Source: Apus apus (Eukaryota; Chordata; Aves; Apodiformes; Apodidae). Taken from it: a DNA stretch of 64,000 nucleotides. Both the position numbers and the translations under genes were made by a program. The first letter of the stretch is position 1. The number at the start of each line of letters is the position of its first letter. The stretch is taken from positions 248,001 through 312,000 of the forward strand of contig NC_067302.1 of the NCBI RefSeq assembly GCF_020740795.1, in the 5' to 3' direction. Under the pieces are notes generated by a model. The model ran no database searches, was not told the DNA's origin, and was given only the letters and a program-made list of their open reading frames with translations. Below are positions 47,401 to 59,060 of the stretch, in pieces.

Positions 47401-47640
47401 GCTGGCTGATGTACATACTGATCCATGGCCAAAGAACCCAACTTTTTGTTGGTGGCACCAGCCCTGGAGCCAGGTATCAACCTGTGAGGTTCTCTAGTTT
47501 CTTTCTTCATCATATCCCATGCCTGGCAGGATGGAAGAGAAGACTATTGGGTCTCCTGAGTCCTATTTCTCAGGCTTTTCCTTATCACTGGGATTTTGAT
47601 TTGTCTTTGGGGTTGCATAGAGGTTAGGAGAGCTTTGCAG
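44470..47640 (-). mobile_element. CR1: Long decayed CR1 LINE: end of ORF1 and most of ORF2
   Basis: The 3' tail lies near 44470 ('cagagtcacagaatcacaga'). On the minus strand the order is: ORF1 C-terminus at 47322-47513 (LGSLAMDQYVHQPACW), then the endonuclease domain at 46597-47382 with [28 protein letters not shown] and a GGFN in place of the usual GDFN. Next comes the linker at 45971-46603 (INNKRRVRENLHSLLDEMGN, then FFASVFNKK). The polymerase follows in broken frames (VVYLNFSKTFDKVSHS at 45420-45617), and last the C-terminus at 44535-45198. Several frameshifts and the altered endonuclease residue make it inactive. The 5' limit is approximate. Confidence 0.94.
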
Positions 47641-48403
47641 TGAGGAGAGGAAAGGTAGCAGTGGATATATCCACTGCAAAGTCTGTGAAGAACTGAAAAT
47701 ATTCTCCTGAGCTTCTTTCCCTACAGCTTCTTCAGACCTGCCTGTGTAAAACTTTCCATGTTGATCTGCTGCCTCTGGAAAGAACTTACCAGAAAAGACT
47801 GATCTGGAACTGTCTCGGGTCAGACTTACAGATAAATCACTAGAAAGAAAAACTTACTCAGAAAGCAAGTGTAAAATGTACCTTCAGTCTCTGTTTCACA
47901 GTATATCTCCCCAAGTATCTCAGTTTCTAGGATGCTTTTCAAGGTGACTTCCTGGTGAGACCTGGGCTTAGAGAGCCAGTCTGCCCTACCAGCCATCCAC
48001 TGAAGGTGACTCTTTCTAACAGTTCTACCTCCAGGGCTTCAGATATTTAGAACTGAATATTTTGGCTAGCCAGACCCTCCCCAGATCCACAGAGCTGTCA
48101 TCTGGTATTTCAACAGATTTCTAATAAGCTAGTTACACGTTTGCATTTGCAGTTCTTGATGTTTACAGTGACTATTTGCTCTTTGAGGTGATTTGTCAAC
48201 ACCTAGAGGAAAAGATGTTCAATCAGAAAAGCAAATATCCTTCTAGAAGAAGAAAGGGGCCACTCTTCCAGGTTGGATCCCTGGGGCATCAAATGGGTCT
48301 CAAGCAGCTCAAACAATGGTTCCAGGCAAAAAGTTGTAGCTTGAGCATTAGAAGCCTCTCATAATTGTGAGTGTCTCTGTAATCCTTGGAAGAGGAGAAG
48401 CTG
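47641..48403. other. Unassigned DNA between two long CR1 copies
   Basis: No recognisable gene or repeat. Confidence 0.4.
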
Positions 48404-48445
48404 TAGAATCATAGAATCCTAGGGATTGGAAGGGACCTCGAAAGA

Positions 48446-51364
48446 TCATCTAGTCCAACCCCCCTGCCAGAGCAGGGTCACCCAGAGCACATCACACAGG
48501 AACGTGTCCAGGCGGGTCTTGAATGTCTCCAGTGAAGGAGACTCCACAACCTCTCTGGGCAGCCTGTTCCAGTGCTCTGTCACTCTCACAGTAAAAAAAA
48601 AATTTCTGATATTCACCTTAAACCTCCTATGCTCCAATTTGTATCCATTACTCCTTGTCCTATCACTGGTCATCACTGAAAAAAGCTTAACTCCATCTTC
48701 TTGACACTCAGCCTTTACGTATTTGTAAACATTGATGAGGTCACCCCTCAGTCTCCTTTTCTCCAAACTAAAGAGACCCAGCTCCCTCAGCCTTTCCTCA
48801 TAAGGGAGATGTTCCACTCCCTTCATCATCTTTGTGGCTCTGCACTGGACTCTTTCCAGCAGTTCCCTGTCCTTCCTGAACTGAGGGGCCCAGAACTGGA
48901 CACAATACTCCAGATGTGGCCTCACCAATGCAGAATAGAGGGGGAGGAGAACCTCTCTTGACCTACTAACCACACCCTTTCTAATGCACCCCAGGATGCC
49001 ATTGGTCTTCTTAGCCACAAGGGCACATTGCTGGCTCATGGTCATCCTCCTGTCTACCATGACCCCCAGGTCCCTTTCACCTACACTGCTCTCCAGCAGA
49101 TCAGCCCCCAACCTGTACTGGTACATGGTGTTTTTCTTCCCCAAATGCAAAACTCTACACTTGCCCTTGTTAAACTTCATCAGGTTTTTCCCCGCCCAAG
49201 TCTCCAGCCTGTCTAGGTCTCTCTGAATGGCAGCACAGCCTTCTGGTGTGTCAGCCACTCCTCCCAGCTTGGTGTCATCAGCAAACTTGCTGAGGGTACA
49301 TTCTGTACCCTCATCCAGGTCGTTGATGAAGATGTTCAACAACACCGGTCCCAGTACTGACCCCTGAGGGACTCCACTAGTCACAGGCCTCCAACTAGAT
49401 TCTGCCCCATTGACTACAACTCTCTGACTTCTTCCTTTCAACCAGTTCTTGATCCACCTCACTACCTGATCATCAAACCCATACTTGATCAACTTATCTA
49501 CAAGGATGCTGTGGGAGATGGTGTCAAATGCTTTACTGAAATCAAGATAGACCACATCCACTGCTCTACCATCATCTATCCACCTAGTAATTTCCTCATA
49601 GAAGGCTATAAGGTTAGTCAAACATGACTTACCCTTGGTAAAACCATGCTGACTGCTCTTGATGACCCCCATGTCCTTGATATGCCTAGAGATAGTGCCA
49701 AGGACAAGTTGTTCCATCACCTTTCCAGGGATGGAGGTGAGGCTGACCAGTCTATAGATACCCAGGTCCTCCTTCTTGCCCTTCTTGTTGACTGGAGTGA
49801 CATTTGCAATCCTCCAGTCCTCAGGCACCTCTCCTGTTACCCATGACTTACCGAAGATGATGGAGAGTGGCCTAGCAATGACCTCCGCCAGCTCCCTCAG
49901 CACCCTTGGATGCATTTCATCCGGACCCATCGATTTATGTATGTCCAGATTACTCAACTGATCCCTAACCCAATCCTCATCTACCTGGGCAAACTCCTCC
50001 TTTATCTTGACTTCTTCTGGGGCTATATGAAACTGGGGCTCATGGGGAAAGCCTGCAGGAGTAAAGACAGAGGCAAAGAAGGCATTCAGCACCTCTGCCT
50101 TCTTTATATCCTCTGTCACCAGGGCACCCACCTCATTCAACAGTGGGCCTATATTGCCTCTGGTGTTAGTTTTGTTGTCTATGTATTTGAAAAAGCCCTT
50201 TCTATTGTCCTTAACCCGACTTGCAAGGTTAAGTTCCAAGGAGGCCTTAGCTTTCCTAGTTGCCTCCCTACATTCTCTGACAACAGTCCTATATTCCTCC
50301 CAAGTAACCAGCCCCTCCTTCCATGATCTACAGATTTTCCTTTTCCACTTGAGTTTGCCCAGCAGTTCCTTTTTTAACCACGCTGGTCTCCTAGCTCCCT
50401 TACTAGATTTTCTACCCATTGGGACACACTGATCCTGTGCTTGCAAGAAGTGGTCCTTGAATGTTGTCCAGCTATCTTGAGCCCCTTTACCTTCCAGCAC
50501 CCTGTCCCATGGGACTTCCCTTAACAATTGATTGAGGAGGCCAAAGTTTGCTCTGTGGAAGTCCAGGGTTCTGGTCCTGCTGGGTATTCTGTTCCTCCCA
50601 CACAGGATCCTGAACTCCACCATCTCGTGGTCACTGCAGCCAAGGCTGCCATCGACCACCACTGCTTCAACAAGGCCCTTCTTGTTGGTGAGCACAAGAT
50701 CCAGCCACGCTCCTCTTCGAGTCGGCTTGTCCACCATTTGCATTAAGAAGTTGTCATCAATGCACTGGAGGAACCTCCTAGACTGTGAAAGGCTGGCTGT
50801 GTAAGTCTTCCAGCAGATATTGGGGTAGTTAAAATCTCCCATGAGGACCAAGGACTGTAGTTGTGAGGCTGCTTTCAGCTGCCTGTAGAAAGCCTCATCA
50901 ACTTCCTCATCTTGATCAGGAGGTCTGTAGTAGACTCCCACAACTGTATCACCCATACCACCCTGCCCTTTAATTCTTACCCACACACTTTCAACTTGCC
51001 CCTCATCAGCCCCTGCACAAAACTCGATACATTCTAGCTGTTCTCTCACATAAAGAGCAACTCCACCACCTCGCTTCACCAACCGATCTTTCCTAAAAAG
51101 CACATAGCCATCCATGGCCACATTCCAGTCGTGTGAGCTGTCCCACCATGTCTCTGTTATTGCTACCAGATCATAACCCTTAGACCGCACACAGACCTCT
51201 AACTCTTCCTGTTTATTCCCCATGCTGCGTGCATTGGTGTACAGGCATTTCAGGAAGCACACTGGTGGGACCAAATCCTCCTTAGACCACCTTCCTTCAG
51301 GCCCTGGTATGTTCCTCTTGGGCTTGTCCCTAACAGACCCAGTTTTCTCCCCTTCCCCCTTCAC
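48446..51364 (-). CDS. CR1 ORF2: endonuclease-reverse transcriptase, open over 972 codons
   Basis: This is the retrotransposition enzyme, which nicks target DNA and copies the element's RNA. An APE-type endonuclease occupies about residues 38-252: N44 in TNARS, E71 in ITETWW, YYRPPD at 145-150, GDFN at 176-179 and SDHEMVEF at 244-251. A linker runs to about 455. The reverse transcriptase follows, with YLDFSKAFD at 606-614, SGVPQGS at 663-669 and FADD at 694-697. A CR1-type C-terminal region continues to residue 972. The length is normal for CR1 ORF2. The first codon taken is GTG, two bases after the ORF1 stop codon, and the true start is unclear. Residues 526, 534, 536 and 539 in the usual NVTPVFKKG/NYRPVSL block differ from other copies (N, L, I, L), which may weaken activity. 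Part of this (Leu at 539) is shared with the copy at 30.2 kb, so it may be subfamily-specific. Confidence 0.93.
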   Translation of the reverse strand: MKGEGEKTGSVRDKPKRNIPGPEGRWSKEDLVPPVCFLKCLYTNARSMGNKQEELEVCVRSKGYDLVAITETWWDSSHDWNVAMDGYVLFRKDRLVKRGGGVALYVREQLECIEFCAGADEGQVESVWVRIKGQGGMGDTVVGVYYRPPDQDEEVDEAFYRQLKAASQLQSLVLMGDFNYPNICWKTYTASLSQSRRFLQCIDDNFLMQMVDKPTRRGAWLDLVLTNKKGLVEAVVVDGSLGCSDHEMVEFRILCGRNRIPSRTRTLDFHRANFGLLNQLLREVPWDRVLEGKGAQDSWTTFKDHFLQAQDQCVPMGRKSSKGARRPAWLKKELLGKLKWKRKICRSWKEGLVTWEEYRTVVRECREATRKAKASLELNLASRVKDNRKGFFKYIDNKTNTRGNIGPLLNEVGALVTEDIKKAEVLNAFFASVFTPAGFPHEPQFHIAPEEVKIKEEFAQVDEDWVRDQLSNLDIHKSMGPDEMHPRVLRELAEVIARPLSIIFGKSWVTGEVPEDWRIANVTPVNKKGKKEDLGIYRLVSLTSIPGKVMEQLVLGTISRHIKDMGVIKSSQHGFTKGKSCLTNLIAFYEEITRWIDDGRAVDVVYLDFSKAFDTISHSILVDKLIKYGFDDQVVRWIKNWLKGRSQRVVVNGAESSWRPVTSGVPQGSVLGPVLLNIFINDLDEGTECTLSKFADDTKLGGVADTPEGCAAIQRDLDRLETWAGKNLMKFNKGKCRVLHLGKKNTMYQYRLGADLLESSVGERDLGVMVDRRMTMSQQCALVAKKTNGILGCIRKGVVSRSREVLLPLYSALVRPHLEYCVQFWAPQFRKDRELLERVQCRATKMMKGVEHLPYEERLRELGLFSLEKRRLRGDLINVYKYVKAECQEDGVKLFSVMTSDRTRSNGYKLEHRRFKVNIRNFFFTVRVTEHWNRLPREVVESPSLETFKTRLDTFLCDVLWVTLLWQGGWTR

Positions 51365-51366
51365 AT

Positions 51367-52439
51367 CTAGTTTAAAGCTCTCTCAATGAGCCCTGCCAAG
51401 TCCTGCCCCAAAAGCCTTTTCCCCCTCTGTGACAGGTGCATCTCACCTGCCACCATCAGGCCATGTGTCTCATAGAGCAGCCCATGATCAAAAAAACCAA
51501 AGCCCTGCCTTTGGCACCAGTCTTGTAGCTGTTCATTCATTAGCAAACTCATCCTGTTTCTCTCTCCACCCATTCTTACAGGAGGTATGGAGGCAAACAC
51601 TACTTGCGCTCCAGACCCCCTAACCAGCCGTCCCAGGGCCCTGAACTCTCACTTCATTGCCCTTACATTTCTTGTAATGATTTCGTCACTGCCAACCTGA
51701 AAAATCAGCAGTGGGTAGTAATCAGATGGATTTACCATACTAGAGAGTTTCCTTTTAACATCTCTAATGCGAGCCCCAGGGAGGCAGCAGACCTCCCTGT
51801 GGGATGGGTCTGGTCGACAGATGGGCCCTTCTGTTCCCCTCAGAAGGGAGTCTCCCACCACAATTACCCTCCTTTCCTTCTTAGTTGAAGAAGTCCTAAG
51901 GCGTGGAGCTGAGCAACGAGTCCTAGGTGCTTCACTAGACAGATCTATCACTCCAACTTCATTTTCCTGTCCCTGAAGTTCCAAGGCTTCATACCTATTC
52001 TTCAAGGGCAATTCGGAGGGCAGAGGGGGTTGGGAGGGTTTTTGCTTGCCTCTCCGAGGACGCACCTCCCTCCATTCCTCCATGTCCCTAAAGTTCTCTC
52101 CTTCTGTCTGATGACAGGCAGGGAGGGGATCCATCAGTTGTTCAATACCCTCTTCTTTCTGCCCTTGCCTCAGGGTTTGGCTCCACCAATCTATTTCGCT
52201 CTCACATTCTCTGATAGTTCTTAGCCTCTCAACCTCCTCCGTCAGTTTAACCACCTGCCCAGGAGATCATTTACTCGCTCACACCGCACACACGCGGTGC
52301 CGCGGGCTCCCTCCGGCACCAGTGCCAGGCTCAGGCATTCGCTGCAGCCGGAGGCCTGCACGGCTGCGTGCCTGCTCAGAACCTCCGTCTGAGTTCCCAC
52401 ATCCTTTTCCAATACGGTTTTAGGGCGTGTTGCGACCAT
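51367..52439 (-). pseudogene. CR1 ORF1, disrupted by one frameshift and one stop codon
   Basis: The likely start is the ATG at 52439, followed by TRPKTVLEKDVGTQTEVL. A Cys-x2-Cys...Cys-x2-Cys cluster (CSEC ... CVRC) then suggests a zinc-binding fold. Near 52257-52262 one base appears to be missing, which moves the reading into another frame (EEVERLRTIRECE...). An SGNH/esterase-like part follows, with GDSLLRGTEG and later MHLSQRGKRLL. A TGA at 51651-51649 interrupts it between TRNVRAMK and the continuation, which is open again to the TAG at 51367. The first two thirds therefore cannot be joined in one protein as it stands. Both lesions are single-base events and look recent. Confidence 0.85.
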
Positions 52440-52750
52440 GCTAGAGAAAGCTACCGGTGTTCTCTGCTCCCCGCCTGCCCTCGCGCCTCTCCCTGCTCCT
52501 GCCGCTGCCGCTCTCCGCCCCGCGCTGCCGCGGGCTCCGAGGGAGCTGCCGAGATGGCCGCTTTTAAACCTTGCCGCCGTTCTCAGCCACGGCCCCGCCA
52601 CGCCAGCCTTCCTGTTCCTCGCAGGATTCCCGCTCAGACTCGGGTCTCCTCGCTCTGCTCCGGCTTCGCCGTCTCCGGGAAGCCCGGGCCCTTCTCTAAC
52701 CCTCAGGAATGAAAGGAGCAGCTCTGACCGCTGCCGCGTGCTCTGAGGGA
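52260..52750 (-). promoter_or_regulatory. CpG-rich 5' region of the full-length CR1 (likely internal promoter)
   Basis: CG dinucleotides are dense here compared with the flanks, and few appear decayed to TG or CA. In CR1 the 5' UTR is expected to hold the internal promoter. This block belongs to the element and should not be read as a host CpG island. Its right edge near 52740-52750 is where base composition falls back to the AT-rich flank. Confidence 0.7.
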
Positions 52751-54514
52751 GTAAGAGAAGTGAAGGACAACATGGAATGGGCCTGCTGCTCCTTGTGCAG
52801 GCAGCACAGTGTTAGAGACAGCTAATGGATGAAGTAACTCATAATCACTGAAAATATGGTGTTTATCTTAAAGCATTTCTCCAGGAGAGGAAAGGTATCA
52901 ATTTTTGTGTAGCAGAGATGAAAAAAACAGATCACCCTTTGAAAATAATGAGAGGGAGGAGTCAAAGAAATTATGTACGGTTGTGACAGTGCATCTGTAT
53001 TAATAAATAATTTCTTCTGGGATATAAACATTTTTCTCTTTAAAGAATGGCCAGAAAAATTACCTGTGGCAAACTCAAATGGACTCCAAGGCTGGAGAAC
53101 ACAAAGTGAAAAGCATGGTAGAAGTGAGAAATGTTTAATTCAAGGCAGAGAGTTAAGAAGAAGAATACACATCTGAAAGGGCAAAAATTCAAGTAACTCA
53201 CCTAATAAAAACTTTCTTTCTAACACACATTCCAGTGATCTCACTATCATGTCATGCCTCACTGGGAGGAGGTAAGCCAGCCAGTAACTCCTCTGCCACA
53301 GCAGTTATGGACTGCCAGCACAATATAGACTGTACTTTTTGTCTGGAAGCCGCCAGACCATGGCAGAGCCCCTCCTCCAAACCACAGACCCTTCCACCAT
53401 AGCCTCCTCCTGCCCCCTTCACCTCAATCTTCATGAACAAGGCCAGAACAAGCCACTTCCAGTCTGAAGAACATCCTGCAGGGTTCACATTCCCAGGGCA
53501 ATTTTTTCTTTTTCTGGCTGGCAGGAGGGTTCAAAGCTGCTTCCCAAGGAACAAAACCTATTTGCCTCAAAGCAGTGGAGAGTGCTCAGTCCTTGCTGAG
53601 CTGTCAGCAACAGAGCATGTGAATTACTGAGAGGAACAACCGTGGCAGCACAGCTCTCTCCTGGAGAGAGAAGCTGATGGATCTGAATCATCAGCTGGAA
53701 CTGCTCGTCTCCCTCCAATGTCTTTGCTTGCTCAAGCATTGCAGTCAAGTACCAGAGCAAATCCAGCCCTAGAGGCTCTTGCTTTTGGTGCAGATGGTCC
53801 TCATCTTGACCCTGATGGTAACCCTGAGAAGCAGGGTGACAGAAGGTCTCACCACAGCTAGCTGCAGGCATCCTAGTTCACTCTCTTGGTCTGAGCTAGA
53901 CAGAGGGCTTGCTTTACTGTCAGCAGAAACAAACAGATCTGAGAGGGTTAGCTGGACATTCAAAAAAAGTCAGCAGAGGAACCATCAGGAGGATGAGGGT
54001 GATCTGTCCCTCTGGTGATCAGGGGGATTATATGGAGTGCTCTGGGAGGTGTGGGGTCAACATTCCATTAAGATTTCCATAAGGAATCATGGAGCCACGT
54101 GATAGACTTCTATCAAAATGGTGTCTTATCTCCAGACGTTTGTTCTGCCTGACTTGGGAGTGACAAACCATGAAGGTTTATTGTATTTAATGGTGTTTTC
54201 CTCCATAAGCAGATAGGAGAAAGAATTTTTACATCTCAAAGATTTGGGGATAGTAGCATTCAAAATATCATTCTTTTGCACATATTCTCAACCCTTAGTG
54301 CTGCATCAGAGCTGCACTCCCACAAAACTCTTCCTGATTCACTCTTTTGCCAATGGGGTGTGAATATTTCCTATGCAAATATGTTCCTGCAACAAGCCCA
54401 TCCCTTGCTCTGACAGAGAAAAAAAGGGATCATCAGCTCAAGTTACATAAGAAACTCTATAGAGTGTCTCAGTCTGAAACCTTCAAGCTATGAACTTGGT
54501 AGAGAAGTAAATTA
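52751..54514. other. Unassigned DNA
   Basis: No recognisable gene or transposon. The 128-residue minus-strand frame at 53485-53871 has no identifiable domain. Confidence 0.4.
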
Positions 54515-54874
54515 GAAGACTAAAAGGAGACCTGATTAATGCCTACAAATATCTGCAGGGTGGGTGTCAGGAATGGGCCAGTCTCTGCTCAGTGGTGCCT
54601 GTGACAGAACAAGGGGAAACGGCACCAAGTGACAACACAGGAAGTTCCACCTCAACATGAGGAGAAACTTCTTTCCTGTGAGGGTGATGGAGCCCTGGGA
54701 CAGGCTGCCCAGAGAGGCTGTGGAGTCTCCTTTCAAGAGAAAGACTTCATCAGAAGACTTTCAAGATCCATCTGTACACTTTCCTGTGTCATCTGCCCTG
54801 GCTGTTCCTGCTGCACCAGGGGGGTTGGATTGAATGATCTTCAGAGGTCCCTTTCAAACCCTATGATTCTATGA
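54515..54874 (+). mobile_element. CR1: CR1 LINE 3'-end fragment
   Basis: It carries the end of ORF2 ('gacctgattaatgcctacaa', 'ttccacctcaacatgaggag', 'gggacaggctgcccagagag') and a tail 'ctatgattctatga' at 54874. About 20 bp of extra sequence ('aagagaaagacttcatcag') sits between the 'gtctcctttc' and 'gactttcaag' blocks, which are closer together in sister copies. Inactive. Confidence 0.93.
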
Positions 54875-57162
54875 AAAGAAGGCATGGCTCTGATTGCTTC
54901 CCAAAGCTCTAATTCCATGAAAAAAAAATTATTTCTGGTCATCTGGCAGGTCCAGGTGCTGCAGCATCCTGCATGGTGCAGGCAAGTCAGAGTTAGATGT
55001 AACAGGCCTGTGCTGACCAGAAGGAACATCCAAAGCAGGGCCCTGGAGATTATCCCTGCTGCTGATCCACACGTACTTTCCCAGGAGAGGACTATAATTA
55101 CTTCTTTCCTGTAAAGCCACTTGTACTCCTTTTATTTTGGAATTTCTTTAATAATTATTTAAAAATGTATTTTAATCAGTTAAATAATGGCTTTTAACCA
55201 GAAAAATTCTGGTTTTGCCTGAAGTGTGATTCCTGAGCCACAGTGGGGCCTCATTATAATGACCTTGTCCCTTGTCTTGATCAAGAACAACTCTATAAAT
55301 GCAATCCTGTAGTCCAAGAATAGCCAAAGGCCATATCTGGATCTGGTTAGTGCTGCTGTGTAATGACAAATGAGAGGTGCCGCTCTTGGTGCAAAAGGGG
55401 AGGTCACTGCAGCAACGGGAGGAGGACAAAGCAAATGCTGGAGGCAAGAGCTGGTGGTAGGAAGAGCTCTGCCACCCAGCTCAGCCCCCTGGAGACAGCC
55501 ATGGCTCACATCAGCTCTTTTCCAGAGAAAAACATGTACAGTATTAATAACAGGACAGGCAGTTATGTTTTCCAAAAGTTGTGTCACCATGGTTTTTTTG
55601 GGTCATTCCTGGTATTTGCCTCTGTGATAGGACACTATCTTGGACCTTCCTCTCCACAGTCCACTCATTGAAGACAGGGCTCCATGGGGCCCCTGTGTCC
55701 CACCAGCTCTGTCTATGTACACACCTCACAGGCCCCCTTCTGCATCCACAGGAAGCCCACCTTGCTGGTACCAGATGCCCTGCTGTGCTAAAATCCCACC
55801 CACCTTTCAGCAGGGATTTCCTCCTGTGGGAGAGAGGTAATTTAATCCTGCCTAAATATCTACAAGAGGGATCTTTGCCTCATCCAGACCCACTCTACAC
55901 TTCCTTTGCCACCAGTGGAAATCTAGTCTCTGGATCTGGAGAATGAGCCCTACAGAAACCAGCAGCTAAGCTGAGAAGTGAATCACAGCAGAATTGTGCA
56001 TGTTTCTTTCCCTCGCTATGAATGATGCCCAGGGTGGCTGCAAGTGTTCCTGCCATGGTTGTCTGAAGTTAGATAATGTGCCTGTTACCAGCTAAGGACA
56101 GGGAGGCAGCAGTGGGACTGGCTGGAATGAGGAACAGGCCACACACATCTAGTCAGTGGGGTCGGGATGTCCTGGAAATTCCTTTTTTAAGCCACCTCTG
56201 GCTGAGGTACAAGGGTATCCAAGCACAAAGGTCAAAGGTTAAAAGAGAAACTTTAATTGCTTGCCTTAAATATGGAAAAACTGAAGCATAAGTTGCCTCA
56301 AAAATCTCAGCATGAGAGACTTTGGTTGCAAAAGACATCAAGGTGTAGGATTATTATGAACTAAAAGAAAAGATGCCTGGCATTTGTATGACCAGAGACC
56401 ACTTGGTTACATGCAGGACCCTTTGCTTTAGAGAAATGTGCTCCACCTGACTTGCAGTTTCTCCCTATTCTGAAAGTTCACCCAAAGATGTCGGAGTGGA
56501 AAGCTGGGATTTTCACCTTTGCAAAACACAGCTGCAAGTAGAAATGTGCAGCTGGCAGATGTGGAACTGTCCGTGCCTTATCCCAAGAGTTGTTGGTGAC
56601 TTGGCAGGGAATTTGTGCTGCTTTAATGCAGGGGAATTTTTGCAACATCCAATTCACTGAATATTCCTGAGAACCCATTTATTCTTCCCCTGTAATTTTA
56701 TGTTCTTCTTTGTACTGTGAAATGGAAAGATGGAGCTGACTGCATCTGTTATATTAAAAACTGACCTTCAGCTTCTAATTAGACAATGACCAATTTACAG
56801 ATATGTCATATTTTAATCACTCTTCATTATGCCAGAAAAAATGTTTTTTAAAAGTCAGTTCTAACTGCTTTTATTTTTCCTCAGTGTGGAAGTGCAAGCC
56901 AACACTTGGTCAAATGTGCTAGACTTCCTAAGAAGGGAGCTGTATTTAGCTACAATGGAGGGTCTGGTTTGAGGACAGGCCCATGCAGGAAGGGCTCTGG
57001 CATAAGATAAATGAGAGATGGCAAGAACTACCAGTGGAAAAAACATAAAGCAATGTCCATCACAGCCTTGTATTCCTCTCAGTGCAACAACACCCTGAGA
57101 CTTCAGTTGAAACCTAAATGACCATTTTGTTATAGTTTTCTTTGTTGCTTGTTTATGAATTG
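54875..57162. other. Unassigned DNA
   Basis: 2.3 kb without a recognisable gene or transposon. Overlapping open frames of 60-136 residues at 55180-55946 on both strands show no domain I can name. Confidence 0.4.
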
Positions 57163-57380
57163 CAGAATTGCAGAATAATATAGGTGGTAAGGGACTTCTG
57201 GGGGCCATCTGGTCCAACCAACCTCCCTAAAGCAGGTCCAGCTTTGAAGTTGGATTAATTTTGAAATTCAGCCAGGTGACTGAGGACCTTGCACATTGGA
57301 TACCTTCAAGAATGGAGCCTCCACAACCACACCAAGCTTCTCTTTTAGTGTTTGATCCCCCCTCAGTGTGGAAACATTTG
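57163..57380 (-). mobile_element. CR1: Old CR1 3'-end fragment
   Basis: The plus-strand form 'gaattgcagaattgcagaat' followed by 'ggggccatctggtccaacca' and 'cctccacaaccacacc' is a diverged CR1 3' end. No frame is readable. Confidence 0.75.
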
Positions 57381-58679
57381 GTATTTAGAAAACTGGATAT
57401 AATAATTAATATCCCTCTAATAGCCTAAGCAGGCAAGTTCCAGCCTATTGGCTTTTTTACAGGACAGAAAAGTTTGAAGTAGTTAATGAGATCAAAGCTT
57501 CCTGCTCCTTTAAAGCTTGTGAAAAATCCTAATCAAACTAACAGCCAATATTTCTCGTGTTTTGGAGAATTTTTTCAGCACAAAGCAGGTGGCATGCATC
57601 CAAATTACTAGAGTGAGTTTTCTTGAGCAGAACATGTTAGCCTGCACTGCTTGGTGTGCTCTCTGAAGATGCCCTGATACAGTCTTGGGTCCATGTGCTC
57701 TGAGTCACTCACAGAAGAAGCTGGGGAGCTCTCATAGCTGGCAGATTTGTAAGCTGCTTCACATCTTTAATTTATTCTATCTGCCTGTGAGCATGTTTGC
57801 ATGCAAGATAAGCCATCTTCAATATGAGGTCTAGCTTTATCTGCTGTGACAGAGAACATCCCAGATGACCAGATAAATCAGGTGCTGGTGTGTTAATCTT
57901 AGTGGCACTGAATGGTTTGCGTCCAGTGAGAGAGGCCCAGCAGTACAGGAACTGCAGATGTTCTGTACCTTTGTCAGATCCAGTCACTCTGAGATCAAGT
58001 CTGCAGGCTCTGGGGGGTGTAGGCTTGTCCAAGTGTGAGGAATGGAAGCCCAGGGTGGGTCCCACAGATGCTGGTTGACTGAGGTTTCATGGGAATGGAG
58101 CAGTGACCTGAGAGTTGAAGCAGGCTCTGCTCCGGGTGTTCCTGGAGCCCCTGGTACCAACCCATCTCTATGGGTAGTAACTTCTTGTGGAGGAGCCACA
58201 AGACCATGCCACATCCATCTCGGCCCAGCTGCAGTATTTTTCTGCACAAGATTTAGAGCAATTCCTAGTCCACCAGTTAGGAGGGAGAGATGTGCAGTAC
58301 CTGACAAGGTTGGCTGAGAGGATGAGGAGGCTGGTGGCAAGTGTGTTGCACGGTCTCCCCAGCATCTCTTCAGGTGTCTCTGTCCATCCCTGCCTGCAGC
58401 CTATTGGCTCTGTTCCCTGCCCAGCACTGGGGTCACGATGTGTTTCATTTTACACCTGGACAACACAGCCTCTCTTTCTACTGAACTCTTCACTCAGCAT
58501 AGCCTTTGGGAGCTGCAAACCTTCCTGTTTCCCTTCAGCACCAGGACTTACTTCTGCAGGCTCTGCCACCATGGATCAGAGATACTGATCAGAAATGAGC
58601 GGAATAGTGAGTGTCTTCTTCAGGTCCAGGCGAGGTCAATCCTTAAGACTGACCATCATGGTCTGTGAAGATGAGGCTT
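57381..58679. other. Unassigned DNA
   Basis: No feature recognised. Open frames near 57984-58588 on both strands were examined and not accepted. Confidence 0.4.
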
Positions 58680-59060
58680 CTCCTGCTTGTTCAAAGAAGG
58701 ACTCATTTACTTCATCTTGATCAGGAGATCTATAGCAGATAGACACTATAACAGCACCCACGCTGGCCCTCTAAACCTTATCCGTAAGCTCTCACTTGGC
58801 TCCAGATCCATCCCAAGGCAGAGCTCCCTGCATTCCTGCTGTTCTCTTACCTGAAGAGAAACCCAATCCTTGCCTTTCTGGCCCATCCTTCCTATAGAGC
58901 TTGTGTTCCACCCATTGCAGCACGCTGGTTGTGTGAGATATTTCACCCCATCTCCATGAGGTCACAGCCCTGTAGTTGCACACACACTTCTGATTCCCCC
59001 CTTCCTGACCCTGTGCTGCAGGCAGGAGAGTGGAGGCATTTCAGAGAGACACCCAAGCAT
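58680..59060 (-). mobile_element. CR1: Old CR1 fragment, endonuclease region
   Basis: The block 'tcatcttgatcaggagatct' followed by 'atagcagatagacac' matches, with changes, 50906-50940 in the full-length copy, which encodes the YRPPDQDE part of the endonuclease. The order then follows that copy toward its N-terminus, up to a degenerate counterpart of the 'tctctgttattgctaccaga' block. Neither ORF2 C-terminus nor tail is next to it, so it is an isolated internal piece. Confidence 0.8.

Larger units (their letters stand above)
48404..52750 (-). mobile_element. CR1: Essentially full-length CR1 LINE, about 4.35 kb
   Basis: This element has every expected part on the minus strand. A CpG-rich 5' region lies at about 52440-52750, then ORF1 (52439 down to 51367, two lesions). 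ORF2 follows (51364 down to 48446, open throughout). A short 3' UTR and tail end at 48404 ('tagaatcatagaatcctagg' on the plus strand). Established knowledge: CR1 ORF2 supplies endonuclease and reverse transcriptase, and ORF1 supplies an RNA-binding or esterase-like protein. Most CR1 insertions are severely 5'-truncated, so a copy reaching the 5' CpG region is uncommon. No clear target-site duplication is visible, and the exact 5' end is uncertain by about 20 bp. Confidence 0.95.

Noticed and set aside
52260..52750. Second CpG island, considered as a host promoter
   Set aside because: It is the 5' end of the full-length CR1: the ORF1 start and reading frame lie within it.
58187..58588. 133-residue plus-strand frame with a helical-looking N-terminal part
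   Set aside because: I could not match it to a known exon. There is no clear splice site pairing, and an old CR1 piece lies next to it.
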